Below the pieces are notes generated by a model that did no database searches, was not told the DNA's origin, and saw only the letters and a program-made list of their open reading frames with translations. From Bin90 sp965214635 (lineage in GTDB: Bacteria; Chloroflexota; Dehalococcoidia; Lucifugimonadales; JADFKI01): a DNA stretch of 64,000 bases. The translations under genes and the position numbers were made by a program. Positions within the stretch are counted from its first letter, which is position 1. Each line of letters opens with the position of its first letter. This document shows, piece after piece, positions 8,238 through 17,257 of the stretch. The stretch is from assembly GCA_965214635.1 (NCBI GenBank), contig OZ243964.1, positions 2,294,001 to 2,358,000 on the forward strand, given 5' to 3'.

Positions 8238-9182
8238 CTAGCGCCCCTGTTGCCATCCGTCTAGCCGCACTGCGGCGTCTGCGGGCAGGTCTGCGCCGAA
8301 CGCCGCCGGGTGTATCATCTTCGCCAGCAGCTCCAGCGCGTCCACTAGGCGGGGGCCGCTTCTGCTGAAATACGCCCCGGCGTCGGCTGCGAACACATTG
8401 CCGTTAGCCACGGCGGGGAGCGCCTTCCAAGCGTCGATGTCTGGCAACGCCGCTGCTTCTGCCGCCGCCTTATCCACATCCATCCCGCACGGCATCAGCA
8501 CCAGCACATCTGGCGCGGCTGCGGTGAGTTCGTCTATGTTGATGCGGCGTGAGGGTGCGCCCGGCTCAGCCAGCACATCCTCGCCGCCCGCAATCTCGAC
8601 CATCTGCGGCAGCCAATGCCCTGCGGCGATGAGCGGGTCTAGCCACTCGATGCACGCCACGCGCGGCGTTTTGCCCGTGCGTTTCACGGCATACGCCGCC
8701 CGCTCACGCACCGCATCCACGCGCCCACGCAGTGATGCTGTCAACGCCTGCGCCGCATCCTGCGCACCGCACAGCTTGCCCACGCGCCCAATGTCGTCCA
8801 GCACATCGGCGATGCAAGTGGGGTCTAGCGACAGGATCTGTGGCGGAGCGTCCAAGCGCGCAGCCGCGTGCCGCACATCCTCATAAGACACGGCGCACAC
8901 ATCGCACAGCTCTTGGGTTATGACCAGATCCGGAGCGGCGGAACGGAGCACTGCTTCGTCCACCTCGTAGATGCGCTCGCCTTGCGCGTACATCTCTGAC
9001 ACCAGCGCATCTATCTGCGCGCTAGTCATGGCGCTTGCGTCAAACTTGCTGCGGACGACCTTGGGCTTGAGGCGTGCCGCCGACGGATAATCGCACTCGT
9101 GGCTCACGGCGAGAAGCGAATCCCCAAGCCCCAACGCATACATTATCTCTGTGCCGCTAGGAAGGAACGAACATACACGCAT
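8238..9182 (-). CDS. Cobalamin-type (BtuF-like) substrate-binding protein without signal peptide
   Basis: Helical-backbone metal receptor fold. The start motif MRVCSFLPSGTEIMYALGL, HECDYP, the ITQELCDVC stretch and the C-terminal AYFSRSGPRLVDALELL are typical of the cobalamin-binding branch of BtuF-like proteins. The family N-terminus coincides with the ATG at 9182; an in-frame ATG at 9230 would add 16 residues without homology. There is no export signal or lipobox, so it is predicted to stay in the cytoplasm, and no BtuCD permease or ATPase is adjacent. Its role is therefore uncertain: corrinoid handling is possible, import unlikely. Confidence 0.82.
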   Translation of the reverse strand: MRVCSFLPSGTEIMYALGLGDSLLAVSHECDYPSAARLKPKVVRSKFDASAMTSAQIDALVSEMYAQGERIYEVDEAVLRSAAPDLVITQELCDVCAVSYEDVRHAAARLDAPPQILSLDPTCIADVLDDIGRVGKLCGAQDAAQALTASLRGRVDAVRERAAYAVKRTGKTPRVACIEWLDPLIAAGHWLPQMVEIAGGEDVLAEPGAPSRRINIDELTAAAPDVLVLMPCGMDVDKAAAEAAALPDIDAWKALPAVANGNVFAADAGAYFSRSGPRLVDALELLAKMIHPAAFGADLPADAAVRLDGWQQGR

Positions 9183-9335
9183 GGCAATAATTCGGTAGGG
9201 GTGAGGTCGGGTGCTAGGCTGTGTGGGCATCCGTCATCCGTTCCCAATGCACGATGGGCGGCGTTGCTTGGGATGCCAACACGACCTAGCCGTTTTCCAC
9301 TATAAGGCGGTATTTCCAACTTGGAGTGAAGAATG

Positions 9336-9399
9336 GGTATGCTGATATTTGCAATTTGCAGTGGTATCTATTTCACTGCAAATTGAGCATGAGCATACC
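9336..9399. repeat. Long nested inverted repeat
   Basis: A perfect 12-bp inverted repeat (9352-9363 with 9374-9385, 10-nt loop) lies inside an outer 8-bp pair (9336-9343 with 9392-9399). It sits between the 3' end of the aminotransferase gene and the 5' end of the BtuF-like gene, both on the minus strand. There is no T-run, so it may be a processing or attenuation structure or a small palindromic element rather than a canonical terminator. Confidence 0.6.
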
Positions 9400-9407
9400 G
9401 CCGGAAT

Positions 9408-10613
9408 CTATTTGAGGACGCCCTCGCGCTCGAAAGCCTCGGCTAGACGGGCGATGCCTTCGTGTATCTCGTCCGGCGTGTTGTATCCGAAGCAGAGGCG
9501 CGCGCAGTTGCGGCCGGATACGCCGTCTGGTGCGAACAGCGGGCCTGCCTGATAGCCCACATCTGCGGTATCAAGCACCTTGTCCCGTATCGCGGTGATG
9601 TCCGCCTCTGAGGGCATCTGCAGCCAGATGAAAAGCCCGCCATCCGGACGGCTCCACTGCGCTGATGAGCCGAAGTTTTCGCCCAGCGCGGCGAGCATGG
9701 CGTCTCGCTTGGCGCGCTGGATTTCGTTTATCTCCACTATGTGCTCGTCCAGCTGCTGCGTGGAATAGCGGTGCACCGCATACGAAGCGAACATGTTCAC
9801 AGCGCCGCCTGCTTTGACGGTGCGCGCCACATCAAGCATCTCGCGCGGTGCGGTCAGGTAGCCGAGCCGCATTCCAGGGGCGATTATCTTGGAGAACGAT
9901 GCGGCGTACATCACGCTGCCGGTGTCGTCTAGCGAGTGGATGCTGGTAACAGGCTCGCCGTCGTAGCGCAGGTCCACATAGCAGTCGTCTTCTAGGATGG
10001 GGACGCCGTGCTCTTGGGACAGCCGCACCATCGCCTTGCGCCGCTCCAGCGTCATCGTCCAGCCCTGCGGATTTTGGAATGTGGGAATGGTGTAGATGAA
10101 CTTCGGGCGCTTGCCTTCGCCGGTCGCCTTTGTGATGGCGGATTCGAGGGCGTCCGGCATCATGCCTTCGCTGTCGCACGGCACACCGCGTATGTCGGCG
10201 TTGAAGCGCCGCAGCTGCGCCAGTGTTCCAGAGTACACGAAGTCCTCCACGAGCACCACATCGCCCGGATCGAGCAGGGCTTCGCAGATCATGTGTATCG
10301 GCTCGCCCGACCCGTTGCCGATGATGAGGTCGTCCGCGGTGATGTGGATGTCCCGGTCGCGCGCGAGTTTCTCTGCCACGAACTCCCGCAGTGGCTCATA
10401 TCCGCTGTGGTGTGCGTAGATGGCGAGGTCGTCGCCTTCCTCCGCAAGCGCCTCTTTCAGCGACTCCACCAGCCCGTCGATCGGGAGCGATTTCGGGTCG
10501 GGGTATGCTACGGCGAAGTCATACTTCCCACGCTTGACCTTCGGCGCATCGCGACCCTCGGGCGCATTCTTTGCGAACAGCCCCTTGAAGCTGAACGGTT
10601 GAGCATTAGCCAT
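9408..10613 (-). CDS. PLP-dependent aminotransferase, fold I (2-aminoadipate/MocR-type)
   Basis: Cytoplasmic class I/II aminotransferase of 401 residues. The PLP lysine lies in SFSKIIAPGMRLGY, preceded by LEDDCYVDLRYDG and IYTIPTFQNPQG. This resembles LysN/2-aminoadipate transaminases and the catalytic half of MocR regulators, but there is no N-terminal GntR helix-turn-helix. AGGAGG stands ten bases before the ATG. Substrate cannot be assigned from sequence; branched-chain, aromatic or 2-aminoadipate are all possible. It is followed on the same strand by the BtuF-like gene after a 225-bp gap that holds a large palindrome. Confidence 0.87.
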   Translation of the reverse strand: MANAQPFSFKGLFAKNAPEGRDAPKVKRGKYDFAVAYPDPKSLPIDGLVESLKEALAEEGDDLAIYAHHSGYEPLREFVAEKLARDRDIHITADDLIIGNGSGEPIHMICEALLDPGDVVLVEDFVYSGTLAQLRRFNADIRGVPCDSEGMMPDALESAITKATGEGKRPKFIYTIPTFQNPQGWTMTLERRKAMVRLSQEHGVPILEDDCYVDLRYDGEPVTSIHSLDDTGSVMYAASFSKIIAPGMRLGYLTAPREMLDVARTVKAGGAVNMFASYAVHRYSTQQLDEHIVEINEIQRAKRDAMLAALGENFGSSAQWSRPDGGLFIWLQMPSEADITAIRDKVLDTADVGYQAGPLFAPDGVSGRNCARLCFGYNTPDEIHEGIARLAEAFEREGVLK

Positions 10614-10817
10614 TTTCCCTAGTCCTCCTAGCAGGATAGTTTGCGAGTACGGGGCAGAAATCCGCCTGACGATGCCCCTGAAGTTGCCATGAAGACATCA
10701 CTACGGCGGTCTAACCAAGTGTATTACCTTTTATCCCTAATGACAACCTGAACTTGTCCGCCACGCTACGCGGTGTTTCTTACGAAATGCGAGATTGGGG
10801 AGAGTGGCAATCCCGGT

Positions 10818-12170
10818 TTACTCGCCTTTGCGCGCTCTTGCGGGCAGCTTTGCCGGGCGTGCCGCGAGTATGCACAGGAACGCCAGCACATACGATACCA
10901 CTCCCCAGTAGAATATCCACCGATAGCCGCCGCTTATTCTGAACAGCAGCGCCCCGAATGTGGGCCCAAAGCCCAGCGCGCCCGTCTGGAACGGCCCCAT
11001 CAAGCCGGTGATAGCGCCGAACGACCCGCGCCCGAAGTATTGCGCTATCATCATGTGCCCGAGTATGTTCAGCCCGCCGGCGAGCGTCCCGTACAAGATG
11101 ACCACGCCCACGCTCAGCCTGCCTTCGGGCACGATTGTGAATAGCAGCACAGAAAGCCCGGATATGCTCAGCGTCAGCAGCGCAAGTCTGCGCGGCGAGA
11201 AGATGTCTGACAGCCAGCCCCAAAACGGGTTGCCCAGCGAACCCAGCAGCGAACTGATGCTGAGCGCACCCGCAGCCACAGCCGGCGACACTCCCACATC
11301 GCGCAGGTATGGCACAATCTGAAAGTTTATCGTCCCGGATGTCAGGATAACCAGCGCCTCAGCGATGACGATGAGCCAGAACGCAGGCGCTGCTGCCGCC
11401 TCACTCGCACTCCAATCGAACTCGCGCGTGCTGTCGACGCGTGCTGCGGGCTTGTCATCCGCTGCCGCTGGCTCTTTGCGCCGCTCACTGCGGCCTCGGT
11501 CGGCTTGCGGCTTCGCTGTGGATTGCCGCAGCGTGGTGCTTGCGCCATCTGGCCGCAGCCCAATGTCGGAGGGTCTGCGGCGCATCACTAGCAAGAGCGG
11601 CACGACGATGAGCAGCGATATGATGCCCTGGACGCCATACGCAACGCGCCAACTGCTCGCTAGGGCTATCAGCGAGAACACCTGTATGTTGATAGCGCCG
11701 CCAAACGGGCGCGCCATAGCGGATATGCCCAGCGCAAGGTTGCGGCGGCGGTTGAAGAAGTTCACCGCAGCGGTGCGCGGCACCACGCCCACGAGCATCG
11801 GGCTGGCGATGGCGCGCGCGATTATGTACGCCGCATAGAAGTGCCACACTGCGCTGATGCCGGCGATGGCGAAGAAGCACACGCCTGCGATGAACGCTGC
11901 CAGCGGCATCAGCCCGCGCGGGCCGTAGCGGTCGGCGAGCCTGCCAACGAATGGCGTCAGCAGCCCTGATACCCATGTGCCGGCTGTTACGGCATACGCA
12001 ATGGTGCTGCGATCCCACCCGAGGTCTTCGAAGATGAAGTTCTGCACGCCGCCCAGCACGAGCTGCGTGGCGCCGGTGGCGGCATATGTGCCGACCGCCG
12101 ACATCACAAGGATGAGCCAACCGTAGTAGAATGGCGTGTGAGGTCGCCAATTGGCGATGCGTCTCAGCAA
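10818..12170 (-). CDS. MFS transporter, oxalate/formate-antiporter type (paralogue A)
   Basis: Twelve-segment major facilitator of 450 residues. The N-terminal FYYGWLIL, GGVQNFIFEDLGW, and the loop 2-3 motif GRLADRYGPR mark the oxalate/formate and monocarboxylate branch. A charged cytoplasmic loop (about residues 190-250, SERRKEPAAADDKPAARVD) separates the halves. The gene begins 18 bp after the metallo-beta-lactamase-fold gene and is probably co-transcribed with it. It closely resembles the divergently oriented MFS gene at 13.4-14.8 kb. Substrate is likely a small organic anion (family knowledge), otherwise unknown. Confidence 0.87.
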   Translation of the reverse strand: MLRRIANWRPHTPFYYGWLILVMSAVGTYAATGATQLVLGGVQNFIFEDLGWDRSTIAYAVTAGTWVSGLLTPFVGRLADRYGPRGLMPLAAFIAGVCFFAIAGISAVWHFYAAYIIARAIASPMLVGVVPRTAAVNFFNRRRNLALGISAMARPFGGAINIQVFSLIALASSWRVAYGVQGIISLLIVVPLLLVMRRRPSDIGLRPDGASTTLRQSTAKPQADRGRSERRKEPAAADDKPAARVDSTREFDWSASEAAAAPAFWLIVIAEALVILTSGTINFQIVPYLRDVGVSPAVAAGALSISSLLGSLGNPFWGWLSDIFSPRRLALLTLSISGLSVLLFTIVPEGRLSVGVVILYGTLAGGLNILGHMMIAQYFGRGSFGAITGLMGPFQTGALGFGPTFGALLFRISGGYRWIFYWGVVSYVLAFLCILAARPAKLPARARKGE

Positions 12171-12188
12171 AGACGCCCGCCGCCTGCA

Positions 12189-13064
12189 TTACAAGTCAAA
12201 GTGCAGCAGCTCCTCAGTGAACAGCACATCCCCGCTGTAGACACGCTGCACATCCGCAATCCCCTTGTCCCGCACCTCCGGTTGGGAAAGGTTGGGGCCG
12301 ATGTGCACTAGCGCCAGCCGTTTCACGCCCGCTGCCTCTGCCATACGAGCTGCGCCCAATGTTCCGCACTGCCACTGCGATTCGCCGGTCGCATCCATCA
12401 CGGCTTGGTCATCCCAGCACATGCACAGCATCAGGTCTGCATCGCGCGCAAGCTCAGTAACCGAGTCGCAGGGCTGCGTGTCGCCTGTGAACACCACGCT
12501 TCCCGCTGGCGTGTCGAACCGATATGCCAGCGAATCCAAGAATGGCTGCACATGCTCGGCGGGCGCTGCGGTAACCTCCCAGTCTGTGCCACTGAACACC
12601 TTGCCCGGGGCGATGTCGCGCGCCTGTACGCTCGGCGGCTGGCGGGGCAGCGTTCCGCCCCGGTTGACATGGATACGCTGGCTCAGCGGGTGTCCGACGC
12701 GCGCCTTCCAATCGTGGGCGAAGACGCCTTCGTTTTCGTCGAGTATCCCGCGCGTGAGCCGCTCCGTGGGCGCAGGCCCTAGCACTTGCAGGGTGTTCTC
12801 GACGCCGATGCTCTGATCCCAGCGGCAGAGCAGGAAGCATGGGTAGTCAATATCGTGGTCGAAGTGGTGGTGCGTGAAGAACAGGTAGTCTATGTTCGTG
12901 GGCCACAAGCCCGCCTTCACGAGCTTGTGCGTAGCCGCGGGCCCGCAGTCTATCATCATCTGCTCGTTCCCGATTGCCAGCGCAAACGCCGAACCGAACC
13001 GCGTAGGCGTGGGCGTGGGTGTTCCTGACCCCAGGACATGTATTCGTGTGCGCTTGTCCGCCAT
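12189..13064 (-). CDS. Metallo-beta-lactamase-fold hydrolase, RNase Z-like
   Basis: A 291-residue MBL-fold protein. The metal motif THHHFDHD (HxHxDH) is near residue 64, a further metal His is in APAEHVQP, the Asp in FTGDTQPCD, and the last His in LALVHIGPN. The opening IHVLGSGTPTPTPTRFGSA is the glycine-rich start of the RNase Z/arylsulfatase-like branch. AGGAGG precedes the ATG by six bases. It lies 18 bp upstream of MFS paralogue A, so hydrolysis of a compound linked to that transporter is plausible (inference). A tRNA-processing role is less likely because of this context. Confidence 0.85.
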   Translation of the reverse strand: MADKRTRIHVLGSGTPTPTPTRFGSAFALAIGNEQMMIDCGPAATHKLVKAGLWPTNIDYLFFTHHHFDHDIDYPCFLLCRWDQSIGVENTLQVLGPAPTERLTRGILDENEGVFAHDWKARVGHPLSQRIHVNRGGTLPRQPPSVQARDIAPGKVFSGTDWEVTAAPAEHVQPFLDSLAYRFDTPAGSVVFTGDTQPCDSVTELARDADLMLCMCWDDQAVMDATGESQWQCGTLGAARMAEAAGVKRLALVHIGPNLSQPEVRDKGIADVQRVYSGDVLFTEELLHFDL

Positions 13065-13403
13065 GCCGTCCTCCTGTTGTGTCTCTAACCGCCCAATGTT
13101 CGCTTAGTGCAGACACTGCTTGCACCCGGTCGTGTCCGCGAAAGCGGAGATGCGTCAGACTCATTAGCCCGACTGGAAAAAGCCGTTGCTGAACCGTGCG
13201 TGGTTCGCAGGCAGTAACGGCGAACTCATTTTAGATGCGCCAAGTCTAGCATCTTGTCCCGCTTGTGGGCTAGTGGCAGCCCGCACTTCCCTTGCAGCCA
13301 TCGGTATGCCCCTATCCACTACTCTACTAGGGTTGTGTGAATACGCCTTGCAGCGGTTCTTGCCGACGCTCTATGACGGGCTAGACGGGCTTGTTGGCGG
13401 CTG
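13065..13403. promoter_or_regulatory. Divergent intergenic region between MBL and MFS genes
   Basis: This 339-bp stretch must contain both divergent promoters. A short plus-strand frame (13186-13404) ends in a TGA that overlaps the first possible MFS ATG, but it has no recognisable domain or ribosome site and I do not call it a gene. A TAAACT-like box lies at 13424-13429, just before the most likely MFS start at 13443. No clear operator palindrome was found. Confidence 0.35.
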
Positions 13404-14798
13404 ATGACTCTCATGCACACAAAATGTGCTAAACTTTTCTGCGTGAATCCGTTCTTCAGTGTAATCGTTGGCTGGCGTCCAAGACCGCCCTTCTACTACG
13501 GCTGGCTGGTGCTTGCGACAGCCGGACTTGGTGCATTCGTTGCCACGGGTGTGGCGCAGACCGTGCTGGGTGGCGTCCAAGACCTCATCGCAGACGATAT
13601 GGGGTGGTCGCGCTCCACTATCGCGCTTGCTGCGACCGCCGGGACTTGGACATCGGGGCTGACGATGCCCTTCGTGGGCAGGCTAGTGGACAGGTACGGG
13701 CCGCGCTATATGATGCTTGCCGCTGCCCTTGTCGTTGGCTGCTGTTACCTTGCGCTCGGCGGCGTCAGCTCGGTGTGGCAGTTCTTCGTCGCATACATCA
13801 TCGCCCGTTCGCTCGCCGGTCCCAACCTGCAGAATGTGGTTCCGCGCACGGTGGCGGTGAACTTCTTTCGCCGCAAGCGCAACCTTGCGCTGGGCATCAC
13901 GGCGCTGAACCGCATCGGCGGCGAAGCGCTGAACTTGCTCATCATCACATCGGTGGCGGCGGCATCCGGCTGGCGCATCGCCTATCGCTCGCTCGGCGTG
14001 GTCGCCCTGCCCCTTGCGATACCGCTGTTTCTGATAATGCGAAAGCGCCCGGAGGACATCGGCTTGCTGCCGGATGGGGATGATCCCGCGCGCCGTGTAG
14101 CCCGTGCCCGCCGCTTTGCGCAGCCTCGTTCGAGTGAGCGAACCGCACCTGCTGCTCAGGATGGGGAGTTCGACTGGCGGCTGAGCGAGGTCGTGTTCGT
14201 CCCGTCGTTCTGGTACATCGTTTGGGCAGAGTTCGTTGGCGTAACCGTAACGGCGGCGGTGGCGTTTCAGCTCGTGCCCTTTCTGCACGATTCGGGTATG
14301 CCATATCCCGCAGCTGTGGGTGCGCTGACAATCAGCGTCTTGCTGGGCGGGCTGTCCGTCCCGCTGCTGGGACACCTGTCCGACATGTTCAGCATCAAGC
14401 GGCTGGTGATTGCGGGGCTGCTCGCCACGATGGTTCCTACACTCGCATTCGCCGCGCTCGGAGGGTCGAGCGCGCTGGGGCTGCCCGCCGGCTTGGACAT
14501 CCCAAGCGTGGGTTTTTACATCGCAATCGTGTGGGGCATATCGTCGGGCGGCATCCCCATCGTGGGGAGCATGATGCTGGGGAACTACTTCGGGCGCACC
14601 ACATTCGGAGCGCTGACGGGGCTGACTGGCCCCTTCCGCACCGCCGCAATGGGGCTTGGCCCCAGCCTAGGCGCGCTGGTGTATAACATCACGGGTGATT
14701 ACCCCGCCATCTTCGTCATAGCAGCGGTGGCGTATGTGGCGGCAGTGGCGCTCACATCTGCGGTGCGCCACCCGCAGCTGCCGGCGCGGGACGAGTAG
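13404..14798 (+). CDS. MFS transporter, oxalate/formate-antiporter type (paralogue B)
   Basis: Twelve-segment carrier, 464 residues from the first ATG. PPFYYGWLVL, GGVQDLIADDMGWSRS and GRLVDRYGPRY align directly with paralogue A at 10.8-12.2 kb. That alignment suggests the true start is the GTG at 13443, or the ATG at 13413, because paralogue A begins just before its WRPxxPFYYGW. The loop between halves is shorter and Arg-rich. It is transcribed away from the MBL/MFS-A pair, so the two paralogues flank one hydrolase gene. Substrate is predicted to be an organic anion but is not determinable. Confidence 0.86.
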   Translation: MTLMHTKCAKLFCVNPFFSVIVGWRPRPPFYYGWLVLATAGLGAFVATGVAQTVLGGVQDLIADDMGWSRSTIALAATAGTWTSGLTMPFVGRLVDRYGPRYMMLAAALVVGCCYLALGGVSSVWQFFVAYIIARSLAGPNLQNVVPRTVAVNFFRRKRNLALGITALNRIGGEALNLLIITSVAAASGWRIAYRSLGVVALPLAIPLFLIMRKRPEDIGLLPDGDDPARRVARARRFAQPRSSERTAPAAQDGEFDWRLSEVVFVPSFWYIVWAEFVGVTVTAAVAFQLVPFLHDSGMPYPAAVGALTISVLLGGLSVPLLGHLSDMFSIKRLVIAGLLATMVPTLAFAALGGSSALGLPAGLDIPSVGFYIAIVWGISSGGIPIVGSMMLGNYFGRTTFGALTGLTGPFRTAAMGLGPSLGALVYNITGDYPAIFVIAAVAYVAAVALTSAVRHPQLPARDE

Positions 14799-14881
14799 AA
14801 AGACATCGCGCCTTCCCAATCGTTGTGCTATATTACGCGTATCCAATCGTTCATATCGCCAATATGTGGAGAGAATGCCCA

Positions 14882-16579
14882 ATGCTAAATAAGACCTTTG
14901 TTGCGGAGGATAAGACGATAGGCGTCATTTTTGGAGATGACACACAAGGGGGGTTCATTTTTAGTCTGCCTCTGTATCAGAGGCCGTATGCGTGGACTGA
15001 TCGACAGACTAATGACCTTGTTGACGACTTGATAAATGCAATGGATGATGAGCGCGGCACACAACCCTATTTTCTCGGCAGCATCGTACTGATTGAGAAG
15101 GGGACAACATCTATTATTCATGAAGTCATTGACGGGCAACAGCGCCTCACAACTCTTACTATATTGCTCTGCGTATTGCGTGAACTCGACCATGATGACG
15201 ACTTAAATCCCTTCATACTGCGAAAGGGCAATAGACACCAAGGCACAAAAGACCTTTTCCGGATTACTCTCAGAGAACGCGACAAAGACTTCTTCCGCAA
15301 GAATGTGCAAAAACTTGGCGGGATTGAAAACATTCTTAACGAAAAAGCAGAGGCAGATTCGGATAGTCAACAGCGAATATTGGACAATACCAAATTACTC
15401 TGGGAACGGCTATCCAAATTAAGTCAGGGGTGTCGTGAGCGTCTTTCAAAGTTCGTCATCCAAAATTGTTCCATTGTCGTAATTTCGACTGATGGTAAAG
15501 AATCCGCTCATCGCATTTTCTCGGTGCTTAATGCGCGTGGGCTAGACCTAAACTCCACTGATATTTTGAAGTCTGAAATCATCGGCGAAGTATCTGGTAA
15601 GAATCAGGAAGACTATACTCAGATATGGGAAGACATTGAAGACGACTTGGGGCGTGACCACTTCGTCAATCTCTTCGCTAATATTTACATGATTTACGCG
15701 AGGCAGAAGCCCGGTAGATCGTTGGACAGCGGTTTTCAGAAGGATGTCTTGCAGGGTGCATTGAAGCCTATAAATGGCGAAAAGTTTATGGACACTGTGC
15801 TCACGCCATACACAGAAGCGTATAAGGTCGTTTCTGATGCCGCTTACGAAAGCGCTAATGACGCTGAAAAGGTTAACAAGTGTCTTCAGAACTTGAACCG
15901 TGTCAGAAGTGCAAATTCGTTCTGGATTGCGGCTGCAATGCAATTTTACAAAGACTGCGGGGACGATACAGACATGTTCTATCGTCTCATCAAAGATTTG
16001 GAGCGGCTCACATACGGATTGTTCTTCCTGCCGATAACGAGGGACAGTCGCAGGTTGCGGTATCACAAAGTTCTTGAAATATTCGAGCAGACCAGGGATA
16101 GGATTTTCGAAGACACTGATGGGCTTCAGCTTTCTGATAACGAAAAGAAAGTCATCTTGGGGCAATTGGATGAACCGCTGAACAAGCGATTGCAAAAACC
16201 TCTGCTATTGGTTCTAGACAGTGCAATGACTGATGCGGGTGCGAACTATGAACACAAAGTGATCACCCTTGAGCATGTGCTTCCTCAGAACCCCAAACCG
16301 GACTCCGAATGGCTGGACTGGTTCCCCGATGCGGATGAGCGTGAACACTGGACCAACAAACTTGCGAACCTCGTGCTGTTATCTCGCGGGAAGAACTCGC
16401 AGGCGAGCAATTTCGAGTTTGAGGATAAGAAAGAACGCTATTTCAAAAGAAACGGCGTCCGCACTCCGTTCACTCTAACCAGTCAGGTCATAGACGAAGC
16501 CGAATGGACACCCAAGGTTCTAGAATTGCGGCAGCAGAAACTGATTGCCGTGCTAATGAAAGAGTGGCGCTTGGGCTAG
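14882..16579 (+). CDS. DUF262-DUF1524 (GmrSD-type) protein
   Basis: A 565-residue protein that fuses both halves of the type IV modification-dependent restriction enzyme GmrSD. The DUF262 half has YQRPYAW near residue 32 and the nucleotide-handling DGQQRLTT near 84. The DUF1524 half has the HNH-like signature His465 in LEHVLPQNP, then NLVLLSRGKNSQASNFEF. The ATG at 14882 is preceded by GGAGAGAA; upstream in-frame codons lack family similarity. Base composition is clearly more AT-rich than its neighbours, which fits horizontal acquisition. No methylase or second subunit lies nearby. Anti-phage function is inferred from family only. Confidence 0.86.
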   Translation: MLNKTFVAEDKTIGVIFGDDTQGGFIFSLPLYQRPYAWTDRQTNDLVDDLINAMDDERGTQPYFLGSIVLIEKGTTSIIHEVIDGQQRLTTLTILLCVLRELDHDDDLNPFILRKGNRHQGTKDLFRITLRERDKDFFRKNVQKLGGIENILNEKAEADSDSQQRILDNTKLLWERLSKLSQGCRERLSKFVIQNCSIVVISTDGKESAHRIFSVLNARGLDLNSTDILKSEIIGEVSGKNQEDYTQIWEDIEDDLGRDHFVNLFANIYMIYARQKPGRSLDSGFQKDVLQGALKPINGEKFMDTVLTPYTEAYKVVSDAAYESANDAEKVNKCLQNLNRVRSANSFWIAAAMQFYKDCGDDTDMFYRLIKDLERLTYGLFFLPITRDSRRLRYHKVLEIFEQTRDRIFEDTDGLQLSDNEKKVILGQLDEPLNKRLQKPLLLVLDSAMTDAGANYEHKVITLEHVLPQNPKPDSEWLDWFPDADEREHWTNKLANLVLLSRGKNSQASNFEFEDKKERYFKRNGVRTPFTLTSQVIDEAEWTPKVLELRQQKLIAVLMKEWRLG

Positions 16580-16596
16580 ACGTCGGTTCATGTTAG

Positions 16597-16646
16597 AAAG
16601 AGGTATCGTTAGCGCGCTGAATGCGTCAACTGATACCTCTTTTCTT
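16597..16646. terminator. Bidirectional terminator between DUF262 and CinA-like genes
   Basis: A perfect 11-bp stem (16597-16607 with 16632-16642) encloses a 24-nt loop. T-rich tails flank it on both strands (TTTTCTTC on plus, TTTCTAAC on minus). It lies between two convergent genes and can stop both. Confidence 0.75.
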
Positions 16647-16670
16647 CGTGTCTCTCTGCAGGATGAAAGC

Positions 16671-17159
16671 TCACCCCGCTTCGCGGAGGCACTCTTCTAG
16701 CAGGCTGAATGCGGCGGCGGCGAAGGCGTGCATGTTCGCCTCGCGGTCGGTGTCGCCCGTCTCTATCGTGATGGCGCGCTCGACTAGGCCTGCGACTGCG
16801 ATGCAGGCGTGGCCCGCGTCGTCGCCATAGCGGTTGCCGGTGGGGCCGCTTGCGCCGGTTTCGCTCAGCGCCCATGTTGTGCCGAGTATGCGCCGTATGG
16901 AGCTGGCGTTCAGCGCGGCATAAGCCTCTGTGCTTGCGCGCAAGCCTTCCATCGCCTCGTCGGGTACGCCGAACAACCCTCGCTGCGCCACACGGGTGTA
17001 TATCACAGCGCCGCCCACATAGTACGCTGACGCGCCCGGCACAGCGACCAGCGCCGCCGACAGCAGCCCGCCGCACGATGATTCTGACACCGCAATCGTC
17101 GCCCCGCTGCGCCTCAGCATCTCCCCGACCGTTGCGGCTATCGTGCTCAACTCTGCCAT
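16671..17159 (-). CDS. CinA C-terminal-domain (nicotinamide-nucleotide amidase-like) protein
   Basis: A 162-residue stand-alone CinA/PncC-type domain. Conserved parts include VPGASAYYVGGAVIYT and the ALSETGASGPTGN loop. The family motif usually written ESCTGG reads ESSCGG here, so the residues around the active site differ and amidase activity on NMN is uncertain. The start at 17159 is supported by AGGAGGG seven bases upstream; the longer frame to 17222 has no such signal. The 2-hydroxyacid dehydrogenase gene is upstream on the same strand with about 100 bp between. Confidence 0.82.
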   Translation of the reverse strand: MAELSTIAATVGEMLRRSGATIAVSESSCGGLLSAALVAVPGASAYYVGGAVIYTRVAQRGLFGVPDEAMEGLRASTEAYAALNASSIRRILGTTWALSETGASGPTGNRYGDDAGHACIAVAGLVERAITIETGDTDREANMHAFAAAAFSLLEECLREAG

Positions 17160-17257
17160 GCTTGCCCTCCTGTTACTTGCCCGTTGCCGCGCTTCAAATG
17201 CCCAAGCGGCTTGTTGTCCCATTGGTGCGTGGGTGGCTGCTGATAGTTGAAGGCTTG

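Noticed and set aside
13186..13404. 72-codon plus-strand frame ending in a TGATG overlap with the MFS start
   Set aside because: No ribosome site, no recognisable domain, and the MFS homology begins later (13443), so the overlap is probably accidental.
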